DNA from: Cyrtodaria siliqua | Lineage: Eukaryota > Mollusca > Bivalvia > Adapedonta > Hiatellidae | NCBI GenBank assembly: GCA_037043455.1 | Contig: JAWPHD010001443.1 | Coordinates: 62,001-126,000, forward strand | DNA length: 64,000 bases | Direction: 5' to 3' | Part shown: positions 49,901 through 54,529 of the stretch, one piece after another | Numbering within the stretch: the stretch's first letter is position 1 | Layout of the letters: each line of letters begins with the position of its first letter | The notes under the pieces: model-generated | Databases searched by the model: none | Told to the model about the DNA's origin: nothing | What the model saw: the letters and a program-made list of their open reading frames with translations, nothing else | Made by a program: the position numbers and the translations under genes

Positions 49901-52859
49901 TAGAAATAAACGAATAAAATATATCCGAATTTAATATGGGTGTGTTTCTGTTGCCCAGCTTGATTCTAGTGATTTGTTTGTTATTCACGTAAATCATGGA
50001 GTGAGCCATAATAAAGTGTACTAATTACAGAGATTGAAAGGGTGTGTTTTTAATTTACTTTCATTTACCTGTAAACAGTTATGCGGTGCATAGGTAACTT
50101 CTGTATACCAGGCTCTGTTTGCAAATCATTTATGACATGTTAAGATTTTTCTACAATTTATAAGTCTATGTTTGCCAGTTGAGTGAATAGAATTAGAAAC
50201 GTTTTATTCTGATTGTTATTTTTTTTCAGATTCAGTTAATAATAAAGTTATTAAACCAATATTGTTTGGTTTTAAATATACTTCTTCTCACAAGTTCTCA
50301 GGTTTAATTACAAAACTTTACTATTACATGTTTGCCATCATTAAAAGCACTCACTAGTTCAAACTTCTGGCATGCATTCTTAATAAATACTTGATTAAAT
50401 GTTGTTTGTTGAATATATTTTCAACATTTTCATGATATTGACTTGCCAAAATAACAGAAATGAAATGGGATTTTACTCCCATTAACAAATCACATTAGGT
50501 TGTATAGGGACAGCAACACGAGAGGGAGATGAGATGGAGGATGAAGTTATCCATCAGACATACCTCTGCCAGGGAGGGAACCCACGCGAGGTAGAGGTTT
50601 TTAGTGCTTAAGCCAAAGGCCTTTTAAATCCACTGAGCAACCAAGGCCACTCAAAAATAATAGTAATGGTCTCAAAAATTAACTTTAATTTAATTTTTTT
50701 TGCTTTTTATAAAACTGTATGCTATTTCTGCCTATTATAACTTGCATATATTTGAGGTTATTTTAAAGAAACTACCATAACCTGCTAAATAACTGCAAAA
50801 TTACACTACAAAACTGTTTAACAATACTAACGTGTATATGTCGACTAAAAGTATAGTTTTTTTCACGGGTTCTTGAAATACCATGATTGAATATGCGTAA
50901 AATGAATTATGAGTTGGTAACTCTTAATTCAATGCTTCAGTTTTGGTGTTTGGTCTGGCTGGTTAAAGCCATTTATAATTATTGGATTCTCAAAATATGT
51001 AAGTTATATAATTATATACGTCATCTTCAGTAGGTTTAGAAACAGTGTACATATATTGTAAATTTTAGTTGTTGTTGGCGGGATAGCTATAATATGTATT
51101 AGGCCTATGTTACATACTTCACTGTGTCATGCATTGCTTACTACTTGATATATGCATTAGCTAAGTAGTACATATCAAGCATTCCATAACATCAAAAATA
51201 TGAAATATGCAAAATAGGAGATAGATCTTCCTACTTATACATCTTGATATAATAAAGACACAGGATGCAAGAGCAAACCAAGGTATTTCTGTAAAGGGTG
51301 CAGGGGAATGATGTAACTGTATTTTAAAACTGGACCAGGATGCTGGAGAAAACCAAGGTCTTTCTGTAAAGGGTGTTGGGGGAGGGGATGGGGAGTGTGG
51401 ACGATGTGGGGAAGGGGTTACAGATGACTGCTTACTAAGCAACCAAAGACTCTTTAATGTTGGGTAGGATGCGGGAGTCTGGTTGATGGGGGGGAGAAGG
51501 GGTGCAGATGACTGCTGTAAGCAAACCAAAGACTCTTTAAGGGTGTTGGGGAGGGGATGGAGAGTGTGGACGATTGGGGATTGGGTGCAGATGACTGCTG
51601 TAGCTGTGTTTTATTTTCAAACTGTACCAGGATGCTGGAACAAACCAAGGACTTTCTTTAAGGGTGTTGGGGAAGGGGATGGAGGGAGTGGGAGTGATGG
51701 GGGAGTGAGGAGTAGGTAGCAGATGACTGCTGTAAGCAAACCAAAGACTTTCTTTAAGAGTGTTGGGGGAGGGAATGTGGGAGTGTGGGTGATTGGGTGT
51801 GGGGTGGAGGGAGTGGTGCAGATGACTGCTGTAGCTGTATTTTAAACTGTACCAGGATGCTGGAGCAGACCAAAGATTTTCTTATAGGGTGTTGGGGGAA
51901 GGGATGGGGGAGTGTTGGCGATTGTGGGAGAGGGGGTGCAGTGCAGATGACTGCTCTAGCTGTAGTTTAAACTGTACCAGGATGCTGGAGCAAACCAAGG
52001 ACTTTCTTTAAGGGGCTGCATTTGGGGGAGTGTGGGGTAGGTAAACAGGGGGAGCTCATGATTGCTGTAGCTGTGGATGCAGGAACAAATTAAGGACTTC
52101 CTTTAAGGATGGGTGGGGGCACATGACTGCTGTAACCATTGACCTGTTTACGTGCTCATGTCTTTATGAATCCCGCCATATACCACAATTGTGGAATATT
52201 CATGGGACATTGTGTAACTTTCAGTATCAATCTAGATGTTCTATTTTCGTTTAATTTTACATTGATTGTAATGAAAGCTCTCTGAACTTTTTTCAATCAC
52301 TCTCCATGTCTTCCTAGTATATAGTAATTGCACCAACCATTTGTTTGTCCCTCCTTCCATCCGAAACAAACATGTCTCAGCCATAACTTTGAAAGAACTG
52401 AAGGGATTTCCATGAAACTTCATACAAATTTTAACCATAATGAAAAGATGTGTCGTGCAAGAATTGTTATTACACGAAGTGTTATGAAGATAGCTTATAA
52501 CATTTGTCAATGTTCTGGTTGCTAGGGAGTCTTGGTAGAATAGTTAACTTCTTCTATGTTACTGTTGATATCAAGTTTGCCTTTATACAGACGGGGGTGT
52601 GGGAGGGGTGGTGGACTATAATCTTTAGGAATACATATAACTTATGCCATTAAATTACAGTTTGAATCATTTGAAACGGAGGGTATCTACGATGTTGTGA
52701 CTGTCAGAGATGGTTCATCCATCGAAGATAACATCATTGCCTCATATTCGGGAACCACTATCCCAAATGCAGTCACCTCAATGACTAACTACATGCTGGT
52801 CACCTTCACGACTGACCACAGCGTTGGAATGGCAGGTTTTTCCGCAGTATGGGAAGCAG
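15191..52859 (+). CDS. Secreted C-type lectin / LDLa / CUB protein, 3'-incomplete
   Basis: Seven exons (15191-15274, 22633-22708, 25076-25157, 37659-37756, 38614-38934, 42290-42420, 52661-52859) join into 330 codons without a stop, all through GT-AG introns. Domain order: signal peptide 1-28; long-form C-type lectin domain about 51-181 with six cysteines (51/62, 79/180, 153/172) and WIG at 112-114; LDLa module 185-218 with six cysteines and [15 protein letters not shown] domain 223-328. A sequon (NIT) is at 45. The start is the first Met after an in-frame TGA at 15137. The lectin sugar site is altered (QPE at 142-144; WKLD in place of WND), so classical calcium-dependent sugar binding is doubtful. 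The role is probably extracellular recognition or adhesion, possibly immune; that is inference. The exon 7 donor shows that more coding sequence follows. Confidence 0.88.
15953..16275. repeat. Short array of AGCCTCGTCC units
   Basis: About four diverged units of about 50 bp: AGCCTCGTCCGTCGGGTGG, GGACGTA, CCGGGCGGTCGTGTTCCCTT. It is richer in G+C than its surroundings. A MITE (15962-16117) splits the first unit. Confidence 0.75.
15962..16117. mobile_element. 156-bp hAT-like MITE with 8-bp TSD
   Basis: The ends are CACAGATACCGGTTAAAA and its complement TAACCGGTAACTGTG. It is flanked by GCCTCGTC on both sides (15954-15961 and 16118-16125). Intact neighbouring units of the host array show GCCTCGTC once, so the empty site is visible. 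It shares terminal sequence with the 691-bp element at 1863. The interior is two inverted copies of TCTTATATGTCTATTAT. Confidence 0.87.
16868..16915. repeat. (GA)n microsatellite
   Basis: An uninterrupted GA dinucleotide run of about 34 bp and a second short run after one phase break. It lies in intron 1. Confidence 0.9.
17651..17783. mobile_element. 133-bp near-perfect foldback
   Basis: CACAGGAACTGGTAA at the left and TTACCAGTTCCTGTG at the right are followed inward by AATATTTGCCTTCTATTATT and its complement. The left arm repeats TTCTATTATTATAATTGTCT twice. The termini resemble the CACAG-ended hAT-like family, but the flanking 8 bases differ (no TSD). Confidence 0.75.
18346..18673. mobile_element. 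TTAA-flanked MITE (AGGGAGTACATCAGG ends)
   Basis: AGGGAGTACATCAGG and its exact complement CCTGATGTACTCCCT sit directly inside TTAA on both sides (18342-18345 and 18674-18677). It is 328 bp with no frame. The 15-bp termini and TTAA target fit a piggyBac/Kolobok-type MITE. Confidence 0.85.
19285..19395 (+). repeat. Fragment of MITE family A
   Basis: Only the right end remains: ATACCTCATCATCAGTAGGTTTAG then TTGTAAAATTTGGCTGTTGTTGG. It matches 4425-4513. Confidence 0.65.
19396..20615. other. Intron 1, nothing firm
   Basis: AT-rich sequence without recognisable exons. A SINE-like word (TTTTACCCAGGAAAAATGGG) occurs near 19724. Confidence 0.4.
20620..21182. mobile_element. TTAA-flanked MITE with a doubled left end
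   Basis: Two left ends occur in a row: AGGGGCACACGGCAATC (20620) and AGGGACACATGGCAATC (20650), each preceded by TTAA. One right end, GATTGCCGTGTGTCCCT, precedes TTAA (21183-21186). The interior GTTGCACCAATAATATATTT is shared with the element at 33244. The doubled end suggests one insertion next to the remnant of another. Confidence 0.75.
21187..22632. other. Intron 1, nothing recognised
   Basis: Unique AT-rich intronic sequence leading to the exon 2 acceptor. No repeat or RNA was identified. Confidence 0.4.
22633..22708 (+). CDS. Lectin gene exon 2: linker and first CTLD cysteine
   Basis: Acceptor TTTTATTTCAG precedes it and donor GTAAAT follows. Codes residues 29-53 plus one base (phase 1 out), ending in NITWLDCPQ. 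The N-I-T at 45-47 is a potential glycosylation site. Cys51 opens the long-form lectin domain. Confidence 0.85.
22709..24439. other. Intron 2, nothing firm
   Basis: AT-rich. Part of 23855-23975 (GTATAAAATGAATTT, GGGGTCATTTTT, TATGTTTAGGC, GTAGAAAATAT) matches the interior of the MITE at 18346, so a decayed relative is present. No coding exon was seen. Confidence 0.5.
24440..24690 (+). repeat. tRNA-derived SINE
   Basis: The head has an A-box-like AGTGGCCGAGTAT and a B-box-like GGGTTCGATCCC, as in tRNA-Leu/Ser-derived SINEs. The body contains CTTCTCGGTGGTTCTACCCA and GGGTCACCTGGGGTTTTCCC. The tail GCGACTTTAAAATCCAATTC matches the tail of the repeat at 2610-2632. It runs directly into a 36-bp minisatellite. 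Confidence 0.85.
24691..25013 (+). repeat. 36-bp minisatellite, 9 copies, before exon 3
   Basis: TGTATACCAATCAGTGCATC then CGATCCAAGGTTGCCT, nine nearly identical units. CCAATCAGTGCAT resembles the end of the adjoining SINE (CCAATTCAGTGCCAT), so the array probably grew from the SINE tail. Because 36 is divisible by three and the unit lacks stops, all three plus-strand frames are open; these are not genes. Confidence 0.93.
25076..25157 (+). CDS. Lectin gene exon 3: N-terminal CTLD
   Basis: Acceptor TTCCTGTTGCAG, donor GTGAGG. Codes [19 protein letters not shown] and onward to CR. This matches the CTLD start: C-P-x-G-W, then C62, then helix 1 with A-E-A-x-x-x-C at 79. Phase 1 in, phase 2 out. 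A 36-bp minisatellite ends only 62 bp upstream, close to the branch-point region. Confidence 0.9.
25275..25385 (-). repeat. tRNA-like SINE fragment
   Basis: On the minus strand: GCATGGTCTAGTGGTACAGC (A-box-like), TCGTGGGTTTGATCCC (B-box-like), then TGGTTCTACCCAGGAAG. A partial copy of the body (TTCCTGGGTAGAACCAGTAC) recurs at 44169. Confidence 0.75.
25660..25942 (-). mobile_element. MITE family A, reverse copy
   Basis: Reverse orientation relative to 4194. GGGTTAGTTTCT at the right end abuts TTAA (25943-25946), and CATATTTTGAGAATCCAATA and AATTCATTTTACGCATATTC are shared. The left end is incomplete. Confidence 0.75.
26262..26475. repeat. Possible MITE with TTAACCCTTA ends
   Basis: CTTAACCCTTAGCCC at the left and GGGGTTAAGGGTTAA at the right are short inverted ends. 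The interior is stem-like (CTGATCAGGGTTTACGATG, GCTGATCAGTC). Moderate support only. Confidence 0.45.
26776..26835. repeat. Cytosine-rich tract with CCACC repeats
   Basis: Long C runs, then CCACCCACCCACC, then a doubled CACCCTAGGTGTCCTACTC. It is a potential G-quadruplex on the minus strand. Confidence 0.8.
27097..27277 (+). mobile_element. MITE family A, internally deleted
   Basis: TTAA-AGAAACTAACCC at the left joins directly to CTAATTCAACGCTCCAGTTT. The right end GGATAGGAACT-TTAA is kept. It is 181 bp, versus 320-330 bp for full copies, and is a clean internal deletion with both TTAA borders present. Confidence 0.8.
27811..27966 (+). repeat. 26-bp minisatellite, 6 copies
   Basis: CTGAGTACCAGTGTTCCGTC then ATCCAT repeats six times almost without change, in intron 3. 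Confidence 0.92.
28524..28647 (+). repeat. 24-26-bp minisatellite, 5 copies
   Basis: GAACACTGTAGTCTGCCTGT then CACAG repeats five times; unit length varies by an optional GG and a missing TGT. Confidence 0.9.
28648..29511. other. Intron 3, nothing recognised
   Basis: AT-rich intronic sequence with a short G-rich stretch near 28775-28805. No feature is supported. Confidence 0.4.
29938..30317 (+). mobile_element. MITE family B, complete copy
   Basis: TTAA then AGATGAATGGCCACCCTTTT at the left; GGCCGGAGAACT then TTAA at the right. Other copies: 35046-35457 (reverse), 57103-57274 (reverse, partial) and 63794 to the window end. Conserved words are TAATATTATCAATTAACAAA, AGTCCCAGAGAGAAA, ATGACGTAGATA and GACTGCACTGGGG. 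It is non-coding. Confidence 0.8.
30663..30775 (+). repeat. tRNA-derived SINE
   Basis: Head: CCATGGCCGAATGGTTAACG (A-box-like) and CACTGCGGGTTCGCCACTTT (decayed B-box), then GAGCTCGACTTGTAAGT. It is in the same family as 4717-4913, and the body is truncated. Confidence 0.75.
31162..31650 (+). mobile_element. MITE family A, copy with an insert
   Basis: TTAA then AGAAACTAACCCGCCATATA at the left. The usual interior runs to AAATATGTAAGTTATA (31425), then about 160 bp of unrelated sequence precedes CCTCAGATCTATTTTGCCTG and GTTGATGGTGTAATAGGAAC. The right border is degraded. Confidence 0.7.
31905..32400 (+). repeat. Dispersed repeat with internal tandem copies
   Basis: GTTAAGACG...TTCATTTTYCATYYGATC, ACCAAACTTTACCA and CAGCCAAATCAGACYARTA occur twice (about 32010 and 32200). 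ACACCCGAGTTATGGCCCTA is repeated again at 32349. A diverged relative of the CCATAACTTTGAAAGAACTG type is near 52310-52500. It is non-coding. Confidence 0.65.
32854..34489. mobile_element. Nested TIR element with 9-bp TSD (Mutator-like?)
   Basis: CTCATTGTC occurs at 32845-32853 and again at 34490-34498. Between them the ends GCTGATGGGGTCATTGTC and GACAATGACCCCATCAGC are exact inverted repeats. The arms extend about 110 bp (ACATTTATGTATACAGAA and GCCCCCAAATATACA are shared). A 9-bp duplication with long arms is typical of Mutator-like elements; the family call is inference. A second element (33244-34261) is nested inside. No transposase is recognisable. Confidence 0.8.
33244..34261. mobile_element. 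TTAA-flanked element with GC-rich internal segment
   Basis: AGGGACACACGGCAATCTT and AAGATTGCCGTGTGTCCCT are the ends, inside TTAA (33240-33243 and 34262-34265). The left 250 bp match the other members (12121, 20650), including ATTGCACCAATAATATATTA. From about 33540 to 34200 the interior is visibly richer in G+C than anything nearby and is not found in the shorter members. It contains open frames of 63-102 codons without recognisable domains, so it may be captured sequence. Confidence 0.8.
34921..35016 (+). repeat. tRNA-like SINE head, copy 1
   Basis: GCAGTGGCTCAGTATATAGC (A-box-like) and ATCTTGGATTCAAGGC (B-box-like) follow CATAAAACTTTGGGCTGC. A second copy at 37367-37462 matches over about 95 bp. 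Confidence 0.7.
35046..35457 (-). mobile_element. MITE family B, reverse copy
   Basis: Runs from TTAAGTTCTCCGGCCATG to GGGTGGCCATTCATC. Compared with 29938-30317 it has a few short insertions, and the outer TTAA at the right is mutated. Confidence 0.8.
35458..36835. other. Intron 3, little recognised
   Basis: A reverse fragment of the TTTAGAGCCGCC family is at about 35475-35540. A 39-bp unit (AACCACCGCCCCAGGCCTTC, then ATAGTGTTTATATAAAC) occurs twice at 36347-36419. Nothing else is supported. Confidence 0.5.
36830..37299. mobile_element. hAT-like element (CAGGGGCGTAGC ends), decayed
   Basis: The left end CAGGGGCGTAGC and right end GCTACGCCACTT are inverted, as in many animal hAT MITEs. The adjoining CTCAAAG (left) and TTCAAAG (right) are a probable mutated duplication. 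The words AGGCACAAGG and GGCACGTGCCTACAGTGCC lie near the ends. It has no transposase. Confidence 0.65.
37367..37462 (+). repeat. tRNA-like SINE head, copy 2
   Basis: Same sequence as 34921-35016 apart from an extra CTGCG and a few substitutions. It lies about 200 bp upstream of the exon 4 acceptor. Confidence 0.7.
37659..37756 (+). CDS. Lectin gene exon 4: central CTLD with WIG motif
   Basis: Acceptor TATTTTTCAG, donor GTTTGT (weak after +2). Codes residues 81-113: SSGGHLVDI, a 17-residue loop, then DLVWIG, with the final glycine completed by exon 5. GGHLVDI and WIG are hallmark CTLD positions. Phase 2 in, phase 1 out. Confidence 0.9.
38162..38491 (+). mobile_element. MITE family A, complete copy
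   Basis: 330 bp between TTAA (38158-38161) and TTAA (38492-38495). The ends are AGAAACTCACCCGACA and GGCGTTATAGGGACT. It ends 122 bp before exon 5. Confidence 0.85.
38614..38934 (+). CDS. Lectin gene exon 5: C-terminal CTLD plus LDLa
   Basis: Acceptor TTCTTCTTCAG, donor GTAAAA. Codes residues 114-220. The CTLD part runs from KWTNG through LPGQPE to Cys153, Cys172 and FICQ (Cys180). The QPD-type motif reads QPE and the WND position reads WKLDPC, so calcium ligands are changed. The LDLa module follows with only three residues between: [29 protein letters not shown], with the calcium-binding acidic cluster intact. Phase 1 in and out. Confidence 0.93.
39243..39356 (+). repeat. 32-bp tandem repeat, 4 copies
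   Basis: TTGTTAACTAGGTAAAACAA then TATTTACTGTG repeats about four times with minor variants. It includes GTTAAC palindromes. Intron 5. Confidence 0.85.
39854..40736. mobile_element. PIF/Harbinger-like MITE with TAA duplication
   Basis: GGCCACACTCAAAAAAACTT at the left and AAATATTTTTAACGGTGGCC at the right are inverted ends that stay similar for about 45 bp (GCTCTTTCCCGACC against GGGTCGAGAAAGGGC). TAA flanks both sides (39851-39853 and 40737-40739). GGCC-type ends with a 3-bp TWA target are typical of PIF/Harbinger. At 883 bp it has no transposase frame. Confidence 0.78.
41491..41734 (+). repeat. SINE-like dispersed repeat, uninterrupted copy
   Basis: The reference copy of the repeat split at 1708-2632. 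It contains GTGGCTCCATCGTAAATGGA, CAGCAACTCTGCAGTTCTGC, the intact site GATGAGCC at 41653, and the tail AAAACCCAATTCAGTT. About 30 bp (CACCTAGTATGCAAACATG) is present here but absent from the other copy. Confidence 0.78.
41886..42071 (-). repeat. tRNA-derived SINE
   Basis: The reverse strand reads CATCCATGGCCAGGATAGTG and GCAGTTTCGAATCCCACTGG as A- and B-box-like blocks. The body matches 4717-4913. It lies about 220 bp upstream of exon 6. Confidence 0.8.
42290..42420 (+). CDS. Lectin gene exon 6: first half of CUB domain
   Basis: Acceptor GGATTTTCAG, donor GTAGTA. Codes [17 protein letters not shown] to GFKVKLK (221-264). C-G-G then N-C-x-W is the classic start of a CUB domain with its first disulfide (Cys223-Cys249). 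Phase 1 in, phase 0 out. Confidence 0.9.
43005..43800. repeat. Complex inverted and direct repeat block
   Basis: Left arm 43020-43165 (GTAGAATGTTCAAATTTCAT, ATGCCAATAACTTCCAGC, AAATACATGTACCGT) is mirrored at 43180-43315. Two further direct copies follow at about 43420-43560 and 43590-43735 (TTCAAATTTCATATATAACC, CAGCCTCCAACTGACCCTGT). A 24-bp unit GTTTGCGTTAAGGTTTTGGT repeats at 43347-43400. The block lies in intron 6 and can fold into a long hairpin. Confidence 0.85.
43801..45395. other. Intron 6, sparse repeats
   Basis: A SINE-body fragment (CTTCCTGGGTAGAACCAGTA) is at 44168-44220. A weak TAAAG(A/T)GACAT-ended MITE may span 44814-45086. Nothing else is recognised. Confidence 0.45.
45447..45893. 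mobile_element. Foldback element, about 450 bp
   Basis: AGTCTATTAAATAATTTTAG then AATTATTTTCTTATTAGATTA near the left is mirrored by AATAATTCTAAAATGATTTA then ATAGACTT at the right. TTTCAAGAA is mirrored further in. An open frame of 154 codons across it has no recognisable family and is probably incidental. Confidence 0.7.
45650..45740 (+). repeat. Four-copy TATTATGACATCAC array
   Basis: About 21-bp units carrying TATGACATCA, each holding a CRE/AP-1-like TGACATCA. The last contains ACATCACGTCATGC with TGACATCACGTCA. It is inside the foldback element at 45447-45893. Confidence 0.8.
46171..46422. mobile_element. 252-bp TIR MITE (ACCGAGGTCGGTAG ends)
   Basis: ACCGAGGTCGGTAGTTTACA and its near-complement TGTAAACTGCTGACCTCGGT border the element, and the arms continue through ATTAGGATTT. 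A central hairpin (GCACCGTCTGTCCGAGTTAG then ACGGTGC) is near 46365-46392. A 64-codon open frame inside is not convincing. Confidence 0.75.
46725..46832. repeat. Poly-A and poly-T tracts
   Basis: An A run followed by several T runs broken by CAGAA or CAC. It is low complexity. Confidence 0.85.
47041..47342 (-). repeat. TTTAGAGCC-family repeat and adjacent SINE
   Basis: 47041-47155 is a diverged plus-strand copy of the GAGAGAGG...ATACAT...GAATC repeat. 47160-47342 on the minus strand is tRNA-like: AGCTGCGGTGGCCCACTGGA, then AATGGGTTTGAGCCTC, then the body TCCTTAGGCAAGACACTTAC. Confidence 0.65.
48155..48270 (+). repeat. tRNA-derived SINE head
   Basis: TGGCATAGTGGTTAGGCGTC (A-box-like), CCTCGCATGCGGATGG (anticodon-arm-like) and GGGTTCAATCCCC (B-box) form a nearly complete tRNA-like fold, followed by GCCGGGTAACACCAAAG. 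A decayed relative is at 62650-62735. The head is better preserved than in the other SINEs here. Confidence 0.8.
48385..49785. repeat. 33-bp minisatellite, about 40 degenerate copies
   Basis: TTTGACCTTGGTAGCCTAGG then CTACAGAACCCTG, diverged by substitutions and small deletions. Because 33 is divisible by three, several repetitive frames stay open on both strands ([15 protein letters not shown]); these are not treated as genes. CCTAGG and AGCCTAGGCT palindromes are frequent. Confidence 0.9.
49786..50762. other. Intron 6, nothing firm
   Basis: AT-rich. A decayed tRNA-like segment (minus strand, TGGTTGCTCAGTGGATTTAA) is near 50555-50660. Confidence 0.45.
50767..51090 (+). mobile_element. MITE family A copy
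   Basis: TTAA then AGAAACTACCATAACCTGC at the left. The interior GAATATGCGTAAAATGAATT and GTCTGGCTGGTTAAAGCC matches. The right end GGCGGGATAGCTATAATA is decayed. Confidence 0.75.
51255..52140. repeat. G-rich tandem array, about 100-160-bp units
   Basis: ACTGTACCAGGATGCTGGAG, CAAACCAAGGACTTTCTTTA, AGGGTGTTGGGGGAGGGGAT, GGTGCAGATGACTGCTGTAG recur seven or so times, with some units lacking the first block. It is strongly G-rich on the plus strand. Open frames here are repeat-derived. Confidence 0.85.
52661..52859 (+). CDS. Lectin gene exon 7: second half of CUB domain
   Basis: Acceptor TTAAATTACAG, donor GTAAGA. Codes residues 265-330. YDVVTVRDG and [10 protein letters not shown]...GMAGFSAVW are standard CUB strands. 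Calcium-type ligands are plausible at Glu269 or Glu271, Asp275 and Asp316. The exon has no cysteine at all, so the second CUB disulfide is missing. Phase 1 out: the gene continues. Confidence 0.92.
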
Positions 52860-52876
52860 GTAAGAGTATTTAACTA

Positions 52877-53700
52877 CTGTAAGAAATGATAATTTAGTGG
52901 GCATCTTATTTTAACACTATCAGCGGACGGTGTTCGTGCACTAATTTAAGATGTCCGCTAAAAAAAGAATGATTTTCTTACCAAAAGTCATATTTTTTCT
53001 CCGAAATCCTTCAACACACAATGATTGTGAATGATTATACTTAGTTCGCATTTCTTTAGATTAGTATTTTCTAATTCAACGAGAAGAATACTCGTTCGAT
53101 ATATTAAAGCTGCAGTTAACATAAAAATATAATGTCTTACTTAAATTAATTTTGTAAAGCTTTAACATATTACATATATTAGACATCTGTGTACATGCTG
53201 TTATTCTGGCGTGTGTAGTATATCTGTATATCTGTTTATAGAATGCTCGTCGACAATTTCCGTGGTGATTATCGGATTAACTCACCAACACTGTTTTATC
53301 AATAGACACTAAGTAGCAGTTTTTGGGGCTTGTTGCTGTTCTAACAACATTTTTCACAGTGTCTAAATCATATTTTCAATAGGTTTGATTTTGCCATGTT
53401 TGTAAGATGTGCCCTCAGAAATGGAAACGCCGTTATACAAAACAATTTTGTTGCCAGCCTGAAGGCATGATTAACAAATAAAAGCAATCAAAGCTGCCGC
53501 GTCGATGATGACCGATAAGGAATAATCGGATGATCGGGAATAATTGGAAATTGTCGAAATTCCGCGGAGCAAGTGAGAACGCTAAATTAAAATGGAATCT
53601 ATGGCCAAGTGCTAATTTACCAATGTGCTAATATACCCGAAACAATCGATAACCGTCTACTATGTAAATTTTGACTACGCTAAATAATAATTTCTTACAG
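52877..53700. mobile_element. TA-flanked TIR element, 824 bp
   Basis: CTGTAAGAAATGATAATTTAG at the left and CTAAATAATAATTTCTTACAG at the right are inverted ends, each bordered by TA (52875-52876 and 53701-53702). It begins 17 bp after exon 7 ends. No transposase frame was seen. Tc1/mariner-type insertion is likely from the TA. Confidence 0.75.
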
Positions 53701-54463
53701 TATTCAAATACAAATAAAGCTGTTTTCCATTGGCAATAATGTTGTTTTAGCAAATGTGCTTATTATCATTTTATGCCTGCATAAACAACTGCCGTCTTTC
53801 GATTGACTAAACTGCCAATCTAGTTCATTTGTGTAATGACCTTTGTTATTTGTACAGCCATCGTTTATCTCTCGAGATTACCGTATATGACAACTTAGCT
53901 CCTCCCACCTCTTGTCTGGTTTTTCGGTGGTCATCGGGAGCCACTAGAGATGGGTCTAGCTATTCCATATACTGCAATCTCGTTTTTTTTCGGGAGAGAC
54001 ATTTTGAGAAGTAAACAACGGTTTATAAATGAAGAAAACTAAAAAGTCATTTAAAAAATGGACTATATCGGCGAGATATCCTTATCGTTGATGAGTTGAT
54101 ATGTTTTAATTGGATTTGACGGGTGGGAACTATGTATTGAAAGATGGCGATTATTTATACAGGCATTGCCTTATGTCTTCGGAAACCTCGCCGGAACGTT
54201 TGAATCGGAGGAGTGGCATACCCTACCTATATTTAAAATCTAAGGAACCATAGGTAATGAACAGATTGACAGACGTGCGGACAGACGGACAGGGGGACGA
54301 TTTTAATATACTTTTTTTTCCAAAAACGGTATAACCATCATAATGTGCTCTAGTTGTGCACATGCATTAGATTAAGCCGTATGTTACATTCAGTTTATTT
54401 TCTTTTAAGAAAATGTTTAGTCTGGAAAACTCAATAACTCTGATATTTTTATGCATATAGTAA

Positions 54464-54525
54464 TCGCACCGTCGTCCGTCCGTCCGTCCATCCGTCCGTC
54501 CGGATTCTGTCTGTCCGTCCGTCAT
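54464..54525. repeat. (GTCC)n microsatellite
   Basis: CGTCCGTCCGTCC runs with a few interruptions. Related GACAGACGGACAGG words on the other strand are near 54265-54300. Confidence 0.85.
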
Positions 54526-54529
54526 TCCG

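Noticed and set aside
53829..54014. Exon-like segment after TTTGTACAG in intron 7
   Set aside because: In the phase left by exon 7 it meets a stop after 13 codons, and no domain is recognisable.
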